From positions 2,356,001 to 2,420,000 of the forward strand of contig NZ_CP088952.1 of assembly GCF_021165955.1 (NCBI RefSeq): DNA of 64,000 bases, read 5' to 3'. The position numbers and the translations under genes were made by a program. The notes below the pieces were generated by a model. It was not told the origin of the DNA, did not search any database, and saw only the letters and a list, made by a program, of their open reading frames with translations. The DNA comes from Massilia endophytica (lineage in GTDB: Bacteria; Pseudomonadota; Gammaproteobacteria; Burkholderiales; Burkholderiaceae_D). Shown here in pieces: positions 1-8,820 of the stretch. Positions within the stretch are counted from its first letter, which is position 1. Each line of letters starts with the position of its first letter.

Positions 1-129
1 GTTGCTGAGAAAGCTGATGTGCGAAGCGCCGGCGTCCGTCAATGGCGCAATCCCGATCACCTCGATGTTCGGGTCGCCGATCAACTGTCCGCCCAAGCGT
101 TCGACCAATTCTCCTAGTCGAAGGCCCAT
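1..129 (-). CDS. lpxD: LpxD, UDP-3-O-acylglucosamine N-acyltransferase (N-terminal 43 residues only)
   Basis: Only the start of the gene is in the window; it runs off the left edge. The reading begins MGLRLGELVERLGGQLIG and continues to ISFLSN, the typical N-terminal uridine-binding domain of LpxD, which adds the second acyl chain in lipid A synthesis. The hexapeptide-repeat acyltransferase domain lies outside. It follows skp with a 19-nt gap in the same direction, the usual bamA-skp-lpxD order of the outer-membrane biogenesis operon. The ATG at 129 is the only in-frame start nearby and has a GGAAC stretch upstream. Confidence 0.85.
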   Translation of the reverse strand, partial: MGLRLGELVERLGGQLIGDPNIEVIGIAPLTDAGASHISFLSN

Positions 130-148
130 CGGGTGTTCCAATCTTCTG

Positions 149-673
149 TTATTTGTCCTTGTCCAGCGCGGCCAGGACTTTGTCGGTGATGTCGATGCGC
201 GGACTGGCCCAGACGGCGTCCTGCAGCACGATGTCGAAGCCCTCGGTCACCGCCAGCTGCTTGATGATGCGGGTCGCCTTCTCGGCGATCACGGCGCGCT
301 CCTCGTTGGTGCGCTGCGCCAGGTCTTCGCGGAATTCGCGCTGGCGGCGCTGGAATTCCTTGTCCAGCTCAGCGACTTCGCGCTGGCGGCGGAAACGTTC
401 GGGCTCCTGCAGGCCGGGAGCATCCTTCTCCAGCTTTTCGGAGGCGGTTTTCAGGCGCGCGGCCAGGTCCTCCACGGCCTTCTGGCGCTTGGAAAACTCC
501 TCGGCCAGCTTGTCGCCGGCCAGCTTGGCCATCTTCGATTCGTTATAGATGCGTTCGGGGCTCAGCCAGGCGATGCGCGAGTTCTGGGTCTGAGCGTGCA
601 CCGGCGCCAGCGTCAGCCAGCCAAGCGCCAGGACGGCCATCAGTTTGCCCAGCGATGCGGATGCGGTCTTCAA
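149..673 (-). CDS. skp: Skp/OmpH family periplasmic chaperone
   Basis: 174 residues. An N-terminal signal peptide (cleavage probably after APVHA) is followed by a lysine/glutamate-rich, strongly helical region (about 45-125) that forms the coiled-coil arms by which Skp trimers hold unfolded outer-membrane proteins in the periplasm before delivery to BamA. It lies 29 nt downstream of bamA and 19 nt upstream of lpxD, the conserved order. The start codon is TTG: no in-frame ATG exists, and an AGGAGA Shine-Dalgarno sits just upstream of the TTG at 673. Confidence 0.93.
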   Translation of the reverse strand: MKTASASLGKLMAVLALGWLTLAPVHAQTQNSRIAWLSPERIYNESKMAKLAGDKLAEEFSKRQKAVEDLAARLKTASEKLEKDAPGLQEPERFRRQREVAELDKEFQRRQREFREDLAQRTNEERAVIAEKATRIIKQLAVTEGFDIVLQDAVWASPRIDITDKVLAALDKDK

Positions 674-702
674 TGCATTCTCCTATGTCTTTAGCGTACG
701 GC

Positions 703-3039
703 TTAGAAGCCCGTACCCATCTGGAACTGGAAGCGTTCCAGGCGGTCGCCCAGGATCGGGTTCAAAGGCTTAGCATAACTCAACTTGAGCGGACCCACCG
801 GGGAAATCCAGCTGATGCCCAGGCCGGCCGAGTAGCGCAGCTCGGAGATGCGCATCTTGGCGCCTTCGCGGTAGACCTGGCCGCCGTCGAGGAAGCCGAA
901 CCAGCGCAGGCTGCGGTCCTTGCCCTGGCCGGGGAACGGCATCTGCAGCTCGGCATTGCCGATCAGGCGCGAAGCGCCGCCCAGCGCGTCGCCGCGGGCC
1001 GGGTCGACCATGCCCAGCGAGGAGCCGTAGTAGCCGCGCACGGAGCCGATGCCGCCCGCATAGAAGTTCTTGAACACGGGGTAAGGCTTGGAGCCGATGC
1101 CGTGGCCGAAGTCGAATTCACCCTTCAGTGCCAGCGTGATATTGCTGGTCAGGGGGCGATACCACTGGTGCTCGTAGACGGCGCGGTAGTACTTCGAGTC
1201 GCCCACGATGTCCAGTTCCAGGTTGGCGCGCTGGTAGCGGCCCACGGTCGGCGTCAGCGCGCTGTCGCGGCTGTCGCGGCCCCAGGCCACCGTGAGCGGC
1301 ACGGAATTGCTGGTCACGGAGCCGATACCGTCGGCCGGGCCGCCCTGGTCGATCACGTACTGGCGGTAGAAGGTGGGGCTGGTGGCGTCCGTTTCCACTT
1401 CCGAGCGTTCCAGGCCGATGCCGAAGAACACGGTGTCGATCTCGGAGAACGGCACACCCCAGCTCACGCGGCCGCCGGTCTGCTTGATCTTGTAGGCGCC
1501 CACGTTGATGGCGGGCGGATTGAAGGTGCGCAGATAGACTTCGAAGCCGCGCGATACGCCGTCGTCCGTGTAGTACGGGTTGGTGTGCGAGAAGGCGATG
1601 GTGCGGCTGTACTTGCTGGTGTTCAGGTCGATGCCGACGGTATTGCCGGAACCGGCGAAGTTGGCCTGCTGGATCGATGCCGACAGCGAGAACTTCTCGG
1701 CCTGCGAGAAGGCGCCGCCGATCTGGAAGTTACCGGTGGGCTTTTCGACCACGGCCAGGTTCACGTCCACCTGGTCGGAGGTGCCTTGCGCCTCCGGCGT
1801 GTCGATGGTCACTTCCTTGAAGTAGCCCAGGCGGTCCACGCGGTCGCGCGAGAGCTTGATCTTGTTCGCGTCATACCAGCTCGACTCGAACTGGCGGAAC
1901 TCGCGGCGGATCACCTCGTCGCGCGTGGTGGTGTTGCCGCTGATGTTCATGTGGCGCACATAGGCGCGCTTGCCCGGGTCGATCATGAAGGTGAAGGACA
2001 CTTCGCGCTTCTCGCGGTCGATCTCCGGGTTCGCGTTCACGTTGGCGAAGGCGTAGCCGAAGGTGCCCAGGCGCTCGGTAATGAGTTTGTTGGTGGCGGT
2101 CAGCGCAGCGCCGGAATAGGTGGAGCCGGAACGCAGCAGCACCAGCTGGCGCAGCTCGTCCTCGCGGCCGAACATCTCGCCTTCGAACTTGAAGTCCTTG
2201 ACGCTGTACTTCTCGCCTTCGGTGATGTTGATGGTGAGGTAGATGTCCTTCTTGTCCGGGGTGATCGACACCTGGGTCGATTCCACGTTCATCTCGATGT
2301 AGCCGCGGTCCAGGTAGAAGGAGCGCAGGGCTTCGAGGTCGCCGGTCAGCTTGGTCTTGGAATACTGGTCGGCCTTGGTGTACCAGCTGAACCAGCCGCT
2401 CGTGTTCAGGGTGAGCTGGTCGCGCAGCTCCTTGTCCTTGAAGGCCTTGTTGCCGACGATGTTGATCTGCTTGATGCGGGCCACTTCGCCCTCGTCCACC
2501 GTAAAGTCGATGCTGACGCGGTTGCGCTCCAGCGGGGTCACGGTGGTGGTGACCTTCACGCCGTACAGGCCGTGCGACAGGTACTGGCGCTTCAGTTCCT
2601 GCTCCGCGCGGTCCACGGTCGCCTTGTCGAAGGTCTTCGCTTCGCCCACGCCGATGTCCTTCAGCGCCTTGACCAGCAGGTCCTTCTCGAATTCCTTGGT
2701 GCCGGTGAATTCCACCTTGGCGATGGCGGGACGCTCCTCCACGATCACCACCAGCACATTGCCGTCCTTCTCCAGGCGCACGTCCTTGAAGATGCCGGTC
2801 GCGTACAGCGCCTTGATGGTCGCCACGCTCTTCTCGTCGCTGAAGGTCTCGCCCACGCGGACCGGGAGATAGGTGAAGACGGTGCCAGCCTCGGTCCGCT
2901 GAATGCCTTCCACGCGGATATCCTTGACCACGAAGGGGTCGGCGGCCAGGACCTGGCCCGAGCACATCGCCAGGACGGCGGCGCCAATCAGACTGCGGCG
3001 AAAGGAAGGCAAGGCAAAGCGGTCAGAATATAATTTCAT
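703..3039 (-). CDS. bamA: BamA, outer membrane protein assembly factor
   Basis: 778 residues from the ATG at 3039 (four further codons back to a TTG are less likely). Signal peptide ending near GQVLA, then five POTRA repeats (about 25-425), then the 16-strand beta-barrel of the Omp85 family ending in the C-terminal signature FQMGTGF with aromatic last residue. BamA is the central channel of the BAM complex that folds outer-membrane proteins. The barrel carries a VRGY motif (GSVRGYYGSSLG) typical of Omp85 loop 6. It is 52 nt downstream of rseP and 29 nt upstream of skp, all in one transcription direction. Confidence 0.97.
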   Translation of the reverse strand: MKLYSDRFALPSFRRSLIGAAVLAMCSGQVLAADPFVVKDIRVEGIQRTEAGTVFTYLPVRVGETFSDEKSVATIKALYATGIFKDVRLEKDGNVLVVIVEERPAIAKVEFTGTKEFEKDLLVKALKDIGVGEAKTFDKATVDRAEQELKRQYLSHGLYGVKVTTTVTPLERNRVSIDFTVDEGEVARIKQINIVGNKAFKDKELRDQLTLNTSGWFSWYTKADQYSKTKLTGDLEALRSFYLDRGYIEMNVESTQVSITPDKKDIYLTINITEGEKYSVKDFKFEGEMFGREDELRQLVLLRSGSTYSGAALTATNKLITERLGTFGYAFANVNANPEIDREKREVSFTFMIDPGKRAYVRHMNISGNTTTRDEVIRREFRQFESSWYDANKIKLSRDRVDRLGYFKEVTIDTPEAQGTSDQVDVNLAVVEKPTGNFQIGGAFSQAEKFSLSASIQQANFAGSGNTVGIDLNTSKYSRTIAFSHTNPYYTDDGVSRGFEVYLRTFNPPAINVGAYKIKQTGGRVSWGVPFSEIDTVFFGIGLERSEVETDATSPTFYRQYVIDQGGPADGIGSVTSNSVPLTVAWGRDSRDSALTPTVGRYQRANLELDIVGDSKYYRAVYEHQWYRPLTSNITLALKGEFDFGHGIGSKPYPVFKNFYAGGIGSVRGYYGSSLGMVDPARGDALGGASRLIGNAELQMPFPGQGKDRSLRWFGFLDGGQVYREGAKMRISELRYSAGLGISWISPVGPLKLSYAKPLNPILGDRLERFQFQMGTGF

Positions 3040-3091
3040 TGGCAAAATCAATGGCTTAAATCACGAGACTACACATGCAGGCGGCGCGGGC

Positions 3092-4450
3092 TTACAAGAG
3101 CCGCACGACGTCGTTGAACACAGCCAGCGCCATCAAGGTCACCAACAAGCCAACGCCCAGGCGCTGCGCAATCTCCCCAAAACGCTCCGGCACCGGGCGC
3201 CCAGTCAAAACTTCCAGCGAATAATACAGCAAATGCCCCCCATCCAGAACAGGAATTGGCAGTAAATTAAGGACGCCGATACTGATGCTGATGAAGGCGA
3301 GGAAGCTCAAATAGCTCGCCAGGCCCACCCTGGCGGTCTGTCCGGCGTAGTCCGCAATGGTGATGGGGCCTGTCACGTTCTTCCACGAGACCTCGCCCGT
3401 GACCATGCGGCCGAACATCTTCACCGTCAGCACGCTCGTGTCCCAGACCTTCTGTACCGCCTTCCCCGCCGCCTCGAGGGGGCCGGAGGCCACAACGATC
3501 ATATCGGGCTGGCCTGCCAGCTCGACCTGGATCTTACCGATTGTTACAGAGTCTTTACCTGCTTTTTGCTGTTCGGCGCGCGGCGTGATGGCGAGCGCAA
3601 TGGCGCTGCCCTGGCGCAGCACGTCCAGCTGGAGCGCCCGGCCGGGATTGGAGCGGATGGCATGCAGGAAGGCGGCGCTGTCGCGCATGGGCTTCCCGTC
3701 CACGTGGGTGATCTGGTCGCCGGGCTGCAGGCCCGCCTCGGCGCCGGGGCCGTTCGGGGCAACCTTGTTCAGCACCGGCGGCGGCAGGGCGATGCTGAAG
3801 CCCAGGGCCGAGGGCACGTCCTGTTCGATATCGAGCTTGCTGAAGGCGGCGGCGGGCAGCGTGAAGGTGAAATCGCCCCGGTGCAGGCGGCGCACGACGA
3901 TGCGCGCGTCTTCCTTCTCCAGCGTGGCCTGGATCAGCTGCCAGCGCAGGTCGGACCAGCCGGACACGGATTCGCCGTTGATGGCGACGACCACGTCGCC
4001 GCCATCCAGGCCCGCGCGGTCGGCCGCCGAACCGGGGGCCGGTTCGCCGATCTTGCTGGAGACTTCCTGGATGCCGGTCATGAAGAGCACCGCGTAGAGC
4101 AGGATGGCGAGCAGGAAGTTCGCCAGCGGGCCTGCGGCGACGATGGCGATGCGCTTCCACACGTTCTGGCGGGTGAATTCGCGCTTCAGTTCTTCGGGCG
4201 GCAGGCCGCTGACATCCGCCTCGCGGCCATCGAGCATCTTCACATAGCCGCCCAGGGGCAGCGCGGAGATGGCCCATTCCGTCCTGTCCGGGCCCACGCG
4301 GCGCGACCAGAGCACCTTGCCCATGCCGACCGAGAAGCGCAGCACCTTCACGCCGCACCAGCGCGCCACCAGATAGTGGCCCAGCTCGTGGATCACGACC
4401 AGCGTGCCGATCGCCAGGAGGAAGGCCAGCAGGGTGTGGAGCAGGCTCAT
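3092..4450 (-). CDS. rseP: RseP, site-2 zinc metalloprotease
   Basis: 452 residues. Inner-membrane intramembrane protease that cleaves RseA-type anti-sigma factors and signal peptide remnants. The zinc site HELGH is at residues 21-25 in the first membrane segment and the third-ligand motif PVLDGGH is near residue 400. Two PDZ domains lie between (about 115-200 and 205-285). It starts 11 nt after dxr ends and precedes bamA, as in most proteobacteria. Length fits the family (about 450). Confidence 0.96.
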   Translation of the reverse strand: MSLLHTLLAFLLAIGTLVVIHELGHYLVARWCGVKVLRFSVGMGKVLWSRRVGPDRTEWAISALPLGGYVKMLDGREADVSGLPPEELKREFTRQNVWKRIAIVAAGPLANFLLAILLYAVLFMTGIQEVSSKIGEPAPGSAADRAGLDGGDVVVAINGESVSGWSDLRWQLIQATLEKEDARIVVRRLHRGDFTFTLPAAAFSKLDIEQDVPSALGFSIALPPPVLNKVAPNGPGAEAGLQPGDQITHVDGKPMRDSAAFLHAIRSNPGRALQLDVLRQGSAIALAITPRAEQQKAGKDSVTIGKIQVELAGQPDMIVVASGPLEAAGKAVQKVWDTSVLTVKMFGRMVTGEVSWKNVTGPITIADYAGQTARVGLASYLSFLAFISISIGVLNLLPIPVLDGGHLLYYSLEVLTGRPVPERFGEIAQRLGVGLLVTLMALAVFNDVVRLL

Positions 4451-4461
4451 TGCGCCAGAGA

Positions 4462-5676
4462 TCAGGCTACGGCCGACCTCGTGTCCACACTGGGGTCAGC
4501 CCCCAATGTGGACATGAGTTCTTCGGCGGCGGTGCGAGCGAGGGCGTCCTGCGCCATCACGGCTTCGATGCTGGTGGCGGCGCCGTGGGGGAGCTTGTCC
4601 ATCACGGCGGCGATGAGGCGGTCGATCTGGCGGAAGCCGATGCGCTGGTCGAGGAAGGCCTGCACGGCCACTTCGTTGGCGGCGTTCAGCAGGGCCGGCG
4701 CCGTGCCGCCCGCGCGCAGGGCCTCATAGGCCAGCGCCAGGCAGGGGAAGCGCGCGAAATCGGGCTTTTCGAATTGCAGGGTGCCGATCTGGGTCAGGTC
4801 CAGCTGGGCCACGCCGGAGGCCACGCGCTCGGGATAAGCCAGCGCATGCGCGATGGGGGTGCGCATGTCCGGGTTGCCCAGTTCCGCCAGCACGGAGCCG
4901 TCGTTGTAGGAGACCATGGAGTGGATCACGGACTGCGGATGGATCACCACCTCGATCTGCTCCGCCGGAGCGCCGAACAGCCAGTGCGCCTCGATCACTT
5001 CCAGGCCCTTGTTCATCATGGTCGCGGAATCGACCGAGATCTTGCGGCCCATTACCCATTTGGGGTGTTTGCAGGCTTCGTCCGGCGTGACCTTGTCCAG
5101 GGTTTCGACCGCCCGCTTGAGGAAGGGGCCGCCCGATGCCGTGAGCAGGATCTTGGTGACGCCCGCCGCCGCAGGCACGCGGTTGTAGCCCGCGGGCAGG
5201 CACTGGAAAATGGCATTGTGTTCGCTGTCGATGGGCAGCAGCACGGCGCCGCTGTCGCGCACCGCGTCCATGAAAAGCTGGCCGGACATGACCAGCGCTT
5301 CCTTGTTGGCCAGCATGACCTTCTTGCCCGCGCGCGCCGCCGCCAGGGTGGGCGCCAGGCCCGCCGCGCCGACGATGGCGGCCATCACGGCATCCGTTTC
5401 GGAGGCGGAGGCAATGGCGCACAGGGCGGCCTCGCCCCACTCCACCTGGGTATCCAGCTTCATGGCGCGCAGCAGCGCGGCAAGCTGGCTGGCCGCCGCT
5501 TCGGAGCCCACCACCGCGCGGGCGGGACGGAAGCGCTGGCACTGGGCCGCCAGCTCCTCGACCTTGCTGTGGGCGCTGAGGGCGTGGACGGAATAGCGCT
5601 CGGGATGGCGCGCGATCACATCGAGCGTGGAAACGCCGATGGACCCGGTGGCGCCGAGAATGGTAATGCGTTGCAT
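4462..5676 (-). CDS. dxr: 1-deoxy-D-xylulose 5-phosphate reductoisomerase
   Basis: 404 residues from the ATG at 5676, which has an AAGGAAT Shine-Dalgarno and begins MQRITILGATGSIG with the NADPH-binding glycine motif GATGSIG. The enzyme makes MEP, the second step of the non-mevalonate isoprenoid pathway. Substrate and metal motifs IDSEHNA, LTASGGPF and SVDSATMMNKGLE are present. The gene lies between cdsA and rseP with 10 and 11-nt gaps. Oddity: the last residues (STLGADPSVDTRS) are encoded by a 33-bp palindrome (4482-4514), so the C-terminus seems to have been extended by a repeat element. Confidence 0.96.
   Translation of the reverse strand: MQRITILGATGSIGVSTLDVIARHPERYSVHALSAHSKVEELAAQCQRFRPARAVVGSEAAASQLAALLRAMKLDTQVEWGEAALCAIASASETDAVMAAIVGAAGLAPTLAAARAGKKVMLANKEALVMSGQLFMDAVRDSGAVLLPIDSEHNAIFQCLPAGYNRVPAAAGVTKILLTASGGPFLKRAVETLDKVTPDEACKHPKWVMGRKISVDSATMMNKGLEVIEAHWLFGAPAEQIEVVIHPQSVIHSMVSYNDGSVLAELGNPDMRTPIAHALAYPERVASGVAQLDLTQIGTLQFEKPDFARFPCLALAYEALRAGGTAPALLNAANEVAVQAFLDQRIGFRQIDRLIAAVMDKLPHGAATSIEAVMAQDALARTAAEELMSTLGADPSVDTRSAVA
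4482..4514. repeat. REP-like palindrome inside the 3' end of dxr
   Basis: Two 14-nt arms (4482-4495 and 4501-4514) of the pattern TGTCCACACTGGGG are inverted around a 5-nt loop with a single mismatch. The hairpin is translated as part of the dxr C-terminus. The GGGGTCAG core recalls the GGGTCTG-type palindromes at 39854-39975 in this window. Whether it recurs elsewhere in the genome cannot be seen here. Confidence 0.65.
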
Positions 5677-5686
5677 GGAATTCCTT

Positions 5687-6520
5687 TTACAGCCAGCCGC
5701 CAATCAGCGCGGCCACCGGCAGCACGGGGACCAGGGCATCGATGCGGTCCAGCACTCCGCCGTGGCCGGGCAGCAGGTTGCTGCTGTCCTTCATGCCAGC
5801 GCGGCGCTTGAGCTGCGATTCGAACAGATCGCCCACCACGGAGGCGGCCACGATCACGGTCAGCACGGCCAGGGTGACGCCCCAGCCCAGTTTCGCCTGC
5901 ATCTGCACGGCGAAGGTATCCTGCAGCAGCGGCACGGCGCCTGCGGCCAGGATGGAAGCGGTAGCCAGCACCAGCACGGCGATCCAGCCGCCGATGGCGC
6001 CCTCCCAGGACTTGCCCGGCGAGATGGACGGCGCCAGCTTGCGCTTGCCGAAGGCCTTGCCCGCAAAGTAGGCGCCGATGTCGGCCACCCACACCACGGC
6101 CATGGCCGAGAGCAGGTACACGGGCGAATGGCGGAACAGCACGAGGATGGCGACGAAGCAGGCCACCAGGGCTACCGCATACACCATGCTCAGCATCGTG
6201 TTGCCGAAGCCTTCGGCGGGCGGCAGGCCCAGCTTGAGCGAAGGCGCGAAGCGGACCAGCCAGATGGCCATGCCGAGCAGCAGCCAGAGGCGCGCCTGTT
6301 CCAGGCCCTGGTTGAAGAAGAAGGTGTACACGAAGGCCGCCGTCCAGAACACGGCCACGATGAGCGCGGCCTTGTTCTTGAAGAGCCGGAAGGCTTCCCA
6401 CACGGCCGCGCCGAAGAACAGGGTCACCACCACGGCCACGGCCGGGTAATAGCCGGAAAACAGGACGGCCAGCAGGACGACCAGCAGGATGACGGCGGTA
6501 ATGATCCGGGTTTTCAGCAT
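5687..6520 (-). CDS. cdsA: Phosphatidate cytidylyltransferase
   Basis: 277 residues, an integral membrane enzyme with about eight hydrophobic segments that makes CDP-diacylglycerol from phosphatidic acid and CTP for phospholipid synthesis. The C-terminal family signature is present: LKRRAGMKDSSNLLPGHGG followed by VLDRIDAL, including the catalytic K-D and H-G-G...D-R residues. The start codon overlaps the uppS stop by one base (TGATG), so the two are probably translationally coupled. Next downstream is dxr. Confidence 0.96.
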   Translation of the reverse strand: MLKTRIITAVILLVVLLAVLFSGYYPAVAVVVTLFFGAAVWEAFRLFKNKAALIVAVFWTAAFVYTFFFNQGLEQARLWLLLGMAIWLVRFAPSLKLGLPPAEGFGNTMLSMVYAVALVACFVAILVLFRHSPVYLLSAMAVVWVADIGAYFAGKAFGKRKLAPSISPGKSWEGAIGGWIAVLVLATASILAAGAVPLLQDTFAVQMQAKLGWGVTLAVLTVIVAASVVGDLFESQLKRRAGMKDSSNLLPGHGGVLDRIDALVPVLPVAALIGGWL

Positions 6521-7275
6521 CAGGTGGTCGTTTTCTCAGCCAGTTGGTCGCCGGTGCGGCCGAAGCGCCGCTCCCGGTTCTGGTAGGACGCAATGGCCTC
6601 GTCCAGCCGCTCGGCGGTGAAGTCGGGCCAGTAGGTGTCCGTAAAATACAGCTCGGTATAGGCCAGCTGCCACAGCAGGAAGTTGGAGATGCGCTCCTCG
6701 CCGCCGGTGCGGATGAACAGGTCCGGCTCCGGCGCGTAGGCCATGGACAGGTGGGGCGCGAGCTGCTCCTCGGTAAAGTCGGTCACGCCCGGGTGGGTCG
6801 CCACCATCTTGCCGATCGCCTGCATGATATCCCAGCGCCCGCCATAGTTGGCGCACACGGTCACGGTCATGCGGGTGTTGTTGGCCGTCTTGCGCTCGGC
6901 GGCGGCGATCATTTCCTGCAGCTTGGGCTCGAAGCGCGTGAGGTCGCCCACCACCTTCAGGCGGATATTGTTGGCGTGCATCTTCGAAACTTCGCGCTCC
7001 AGCGCGGTGACGAAGAGGCGCATCAGCAGCGACACTTCCTCTTCCGGGCGGCGCCAGTTCTCGGAGCTGAAGGCGAACACCGTCAGGTATTCGATGCCGC
7101 GGCGGGCGCAGGCCTCCACCACGTCGCGCACCGCTTCGACGCCCTTCACATGGCCGGCCACGCGCGGCAGGAAGCGCTTGGTGGCCCAGCGGCCGTTCCC
7201 GTCCATGATGATCGCCACATGGCGCGGCACCTTGGGCGCATCCGGCACTGTCGTCGTCGAACTCGTATATTTCAT
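6520..7275 (-). CDS. uppS: Undecaprenyl (isoprenyl) diphosphate synthase
   Basis: 251 residues from the ATG at 7275, chosen because a GGAAGAG Shine-Dalgarno precedes it; fourteen more in-frame codons upstream fall in a palindromic repeat and are unlikely to be translated. Cis-prenyltransferase that makes the C55 lipid carrier for peptidoglycan and O-antigen. The motif IIMDGNGRWA (catalytic Asp 25), the central FAFSSENWRRP and the C-terminal RTGGEERISNFLLWQ...TELYF segment are all present. Cytosolic, membrane-associated. Confidence 0.96.
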   Translation of the reverse strand: MKYTSSTTTVPDAPKVPRHVAIIMDGNGRWATKRFLPRVAGHVKGVEAVRDVVEACARRGIEYLTVFAFSSENWRRPEEEVSLLMRLFVTALEREVSKMHANNIRLKVVGDLTRFEPKLQEMIAAAERKTANNTRMTVTVCANYGGRWDIMQAIGKMVATHPGVTDFTEEQLAPHLSMAYAPEPDLFIRTGGEERISNFLLWQLAYTELYFTDTYWPDFTAERLDEAIASYQNRERRFGRTGDQLAEKTTT

Positions 7276-7292
7276 CGGCTCTTCCAAAGCGT

Positions 7293-7343
7293 CATTCCCG
7301 CGCAGCCGGGGGTGCAAGATGCACCGCCGCCTGCGCGGGAATG
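7293..7343. repeat. REP-like inverted repeat between frr and uppS
   Basis: Perfect 13-bp arms CATTCCCGCGCAG (7293-7305) and its complement (7331-7343), with a further imperfect GGGTGCA/TGCACC pairing inside, form a long hairpin in the 78-nt frr-uppS gap. The ATTCCCGCGCAGGCGGGAAT pattern is a common dispersed palindrome in Gram-negative genomes. No T-run follows on the minus strand, so a REP-type or processing element is more likely than a simple terminator. A related palindrome lies inside zipA (32027-32047). Confidence 0.75.
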
Positions 7344-7353
7344 GCGGATATGC

Positions 7354-7914
7354 TTAGACGGTCAGGACTTCTTTTTCTTTTTCGGCGACGATCTTGTCGA
7401 TGTCGGCGATGGCCTTGTCGGTCAGCTTCTGCACGTCGTCCTGGGCGCGGCGCTCTTCGTCTTCCGAAATGGCCTTGTCCTTGACCAGCTTCTTGAGCTG
7501 CTCGTTGGCGTCGCGGCGGATGTTACGCACGGCGATCTTCGCGTCTTCCGCTTCGCTCTTGCACAGCTTCACCATTTCCTTGCGGCGCTCTTCGGTCAGC
7601 GGCGGGGTCGGCACGCGGATCTGGTCGCCCTGGGAGGAAGGATTCAGGCCCAGGTCCGCCTCGCGGATGGCCTTCTCGATGGCGGCGGCCATCTTCTTCT
7701 CGAAAGGCTGCACGCCGATGGTGCGGGCATCGACCAGGGTCAGGTTGGCCACCTGGTTGATGGGGGTGGGGTTGCCGTAGTAGTCGACCGTTACGTGGTC
7801 CAGGATGCCGGTGTGGGCACGGCCCGTGCGCACCTTGGCCAGATCGCCTTTCAGCGTTTCCAGCGACTTGCTCATTTTGTCTTGTGCGTTCTTCTTGATG
7901 TCAGCGGTGGACAT
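7354..7914 (-). CDS. frr: Ribosome recycling factor
   Basis: 186 residues, the standard family length. RRF splits the post-termination ribosome together with EF-G. Typical sequence stretches are KVRTGRAHTGILDHVTVDYYG near residue 28, VPTPPLTEERR (about 102-112) and the C-terminal coiled-coil helix. It lies 31 nt downstream of pyrH, the conserved rpsB-tsf-pyrH-frr order. AGGAG is seen just upstream of the ATG at 7914. Confidence 0.97.
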   Translation of the reverse strand: MSTADIKKNAQDKMSKSLETLKGDLAKVRTGRAHTGILDHVTVDYYGNPTPINQVANLTLVDARTIGVQPFEKKMAAAIEKAIREADLGLNPSSQGDQIRVPTPPLTEERRKEMVKLCKSEAEDAKIAVRNIRRDANEQLKKLVKDKAISEDEERRAQDDVQKLTDKAIADIDKIVAEKEKEVLTV

Positions 7915-7945
7915 TGCTGCTCTCCTGTTACTTGGAATATATATT

Positions 7946-8662
7946 TTAAACGTGAACCAGTGTACCCTCTTCCTCGCCCATAATCACGCGCATCAGCGCG
8001 CCGGGCTTGGTGATGGAAAACACCTTGATGGGCAGCTTCTGGTCGCGGCACAGCGCAAAGGCGGTGGCGTCCATGACCTGCAGGTGCTTGGCGATGGCTT
8101 CGTCGAAACTGATGGTGTGGAACAGGGTGGCGTTCGGGTCCTTCTTCGGGTCCGCGGTGTAGACGCCGTCGACCTTGGTGGCCTTCAGCACGACCTCGGC
8201 CGACACTTCCGAGCCGCGCAGGGCGGCCGCGGTGTCGGTGGTGAAGAAGGGATTGCCCGTACCGGCGGCGAAGATCACAACCTTGCCCTCTTCCAGGTAC
8301 TGCAGCGCTTTCGGGCGCACATAAGGCTCCACGACCTGCTCGATGCCGATGGCCGACATCACGCGCGCGGTCACGCCCACATGCTTCATGGCGTCGGCCA
8401 GGGCCAGGGCGTTCATCACGGTGGCCAGCATGCCCATGTAGTCGGCCGTGGCACGGTCCATGCCCTGGGCGCCGGGCGCCACGCCGCGGAAGATGTTGCC
8501 GCCGCCGATCACGACCGCCAGTTCCACGCCCAGCTTCGCCACCTCGGCCACGTCGGCCACCGTCCGCTCGATCGTGGCACGGTTGATGCCGTAAGGATCG
8601 TCGCCCATCAGGGCTTCACCGGACAATTTGAGGAGGACGCGCTTGTAGGCTGGTTTTGTCAT
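7946..8662 (-). CDS. pyrH: UMP kinase
   Basis: 238 residues. Amino-acid-kinase-fold enzyme that phosphorylates UMP to UDP in pyrimidine nucleotide synthesis. Visible motifs are LKLSGEALMG near the N-terminus, GGGNIFRG (about residues 53-60) and the nucleotide-binding AAGTGNPFFTTDTAA. Separated from tsf by two stem-loops (8764-8816), so it may have its own promoter or be regulated by partial termination. Followed by frr. Confidence 0.97.
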   Translation of the reverse strand: MTKPAYKRVLLKLSGEALMGDDPYGINRATIERTVADVAEVAKLGVELAVVIGGGNIFRGVAPGAQGMDRATADYMGMLATVMNALALADAMKHVGVTARVMSAIGIEQVVEPYVRPKALQYLEEGKVVIFAAGTGNPFFTTDTAAALRGSEVSAEVVLKATKVDGVYTADPKKDPNATLFHTISFDEAIAKHLQVMDATAFALCRDQKLPIKVFSITKPGALMRVIMGEEEGTLVHV

Positions 8663-8699
8663 GAGCTGGGGCTCCTTAATAGATTGGTTCGGTGAGACA

Positions 8700-8736
8700 C
8701 CGGCGGCAATGATAAATGATTCACACTCGCCGCCGG
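8700..8736 (-). promoter_or_regulatory. Leader stem-loop upstream of pyrH
   Basis: CCGGCGGC (8700-8707) and GCCGCCGG (8729-8736) are perfect 8-bp inverted arms around a 21-nt AT-rich loop carrying two ATGAT copies. It lies 37-75 nt upstream of the pyrH start. It could be an mRNA leader structure or an operator; nothing identifies a ligand or protein. Confidence 0.35.
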
Positions 8737-8763
8737 GAAAAACTGTACTGCTTTAATTCAGCC

Positions 8764-8816
8764 TTAAGGCCGGGGAGAGCCCGGCCTTAAAAAAACGGGC
8801 CTCGCGGCCCGTTTTC
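8764..8816 (-). terminator. Intrinsic terminator after tsf, followed by a second stem-loop
   Basis: Read on the minus strand just after the tsf stop: ACGGGCC-GCGA-GGCCCGT then seven T residues (8789-8812), a good rho-independent terminator. Directly behind it lies a second perfect 11-bp stem TTAAGGCCGGG/CCCGGCCTTAA (8764-8790) with a 5-nt loop. Together they probably end most rpsB-tsf transcripts before pyrH. Confidence 0.8.
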
Positions 8817-8820
8817 TTTA

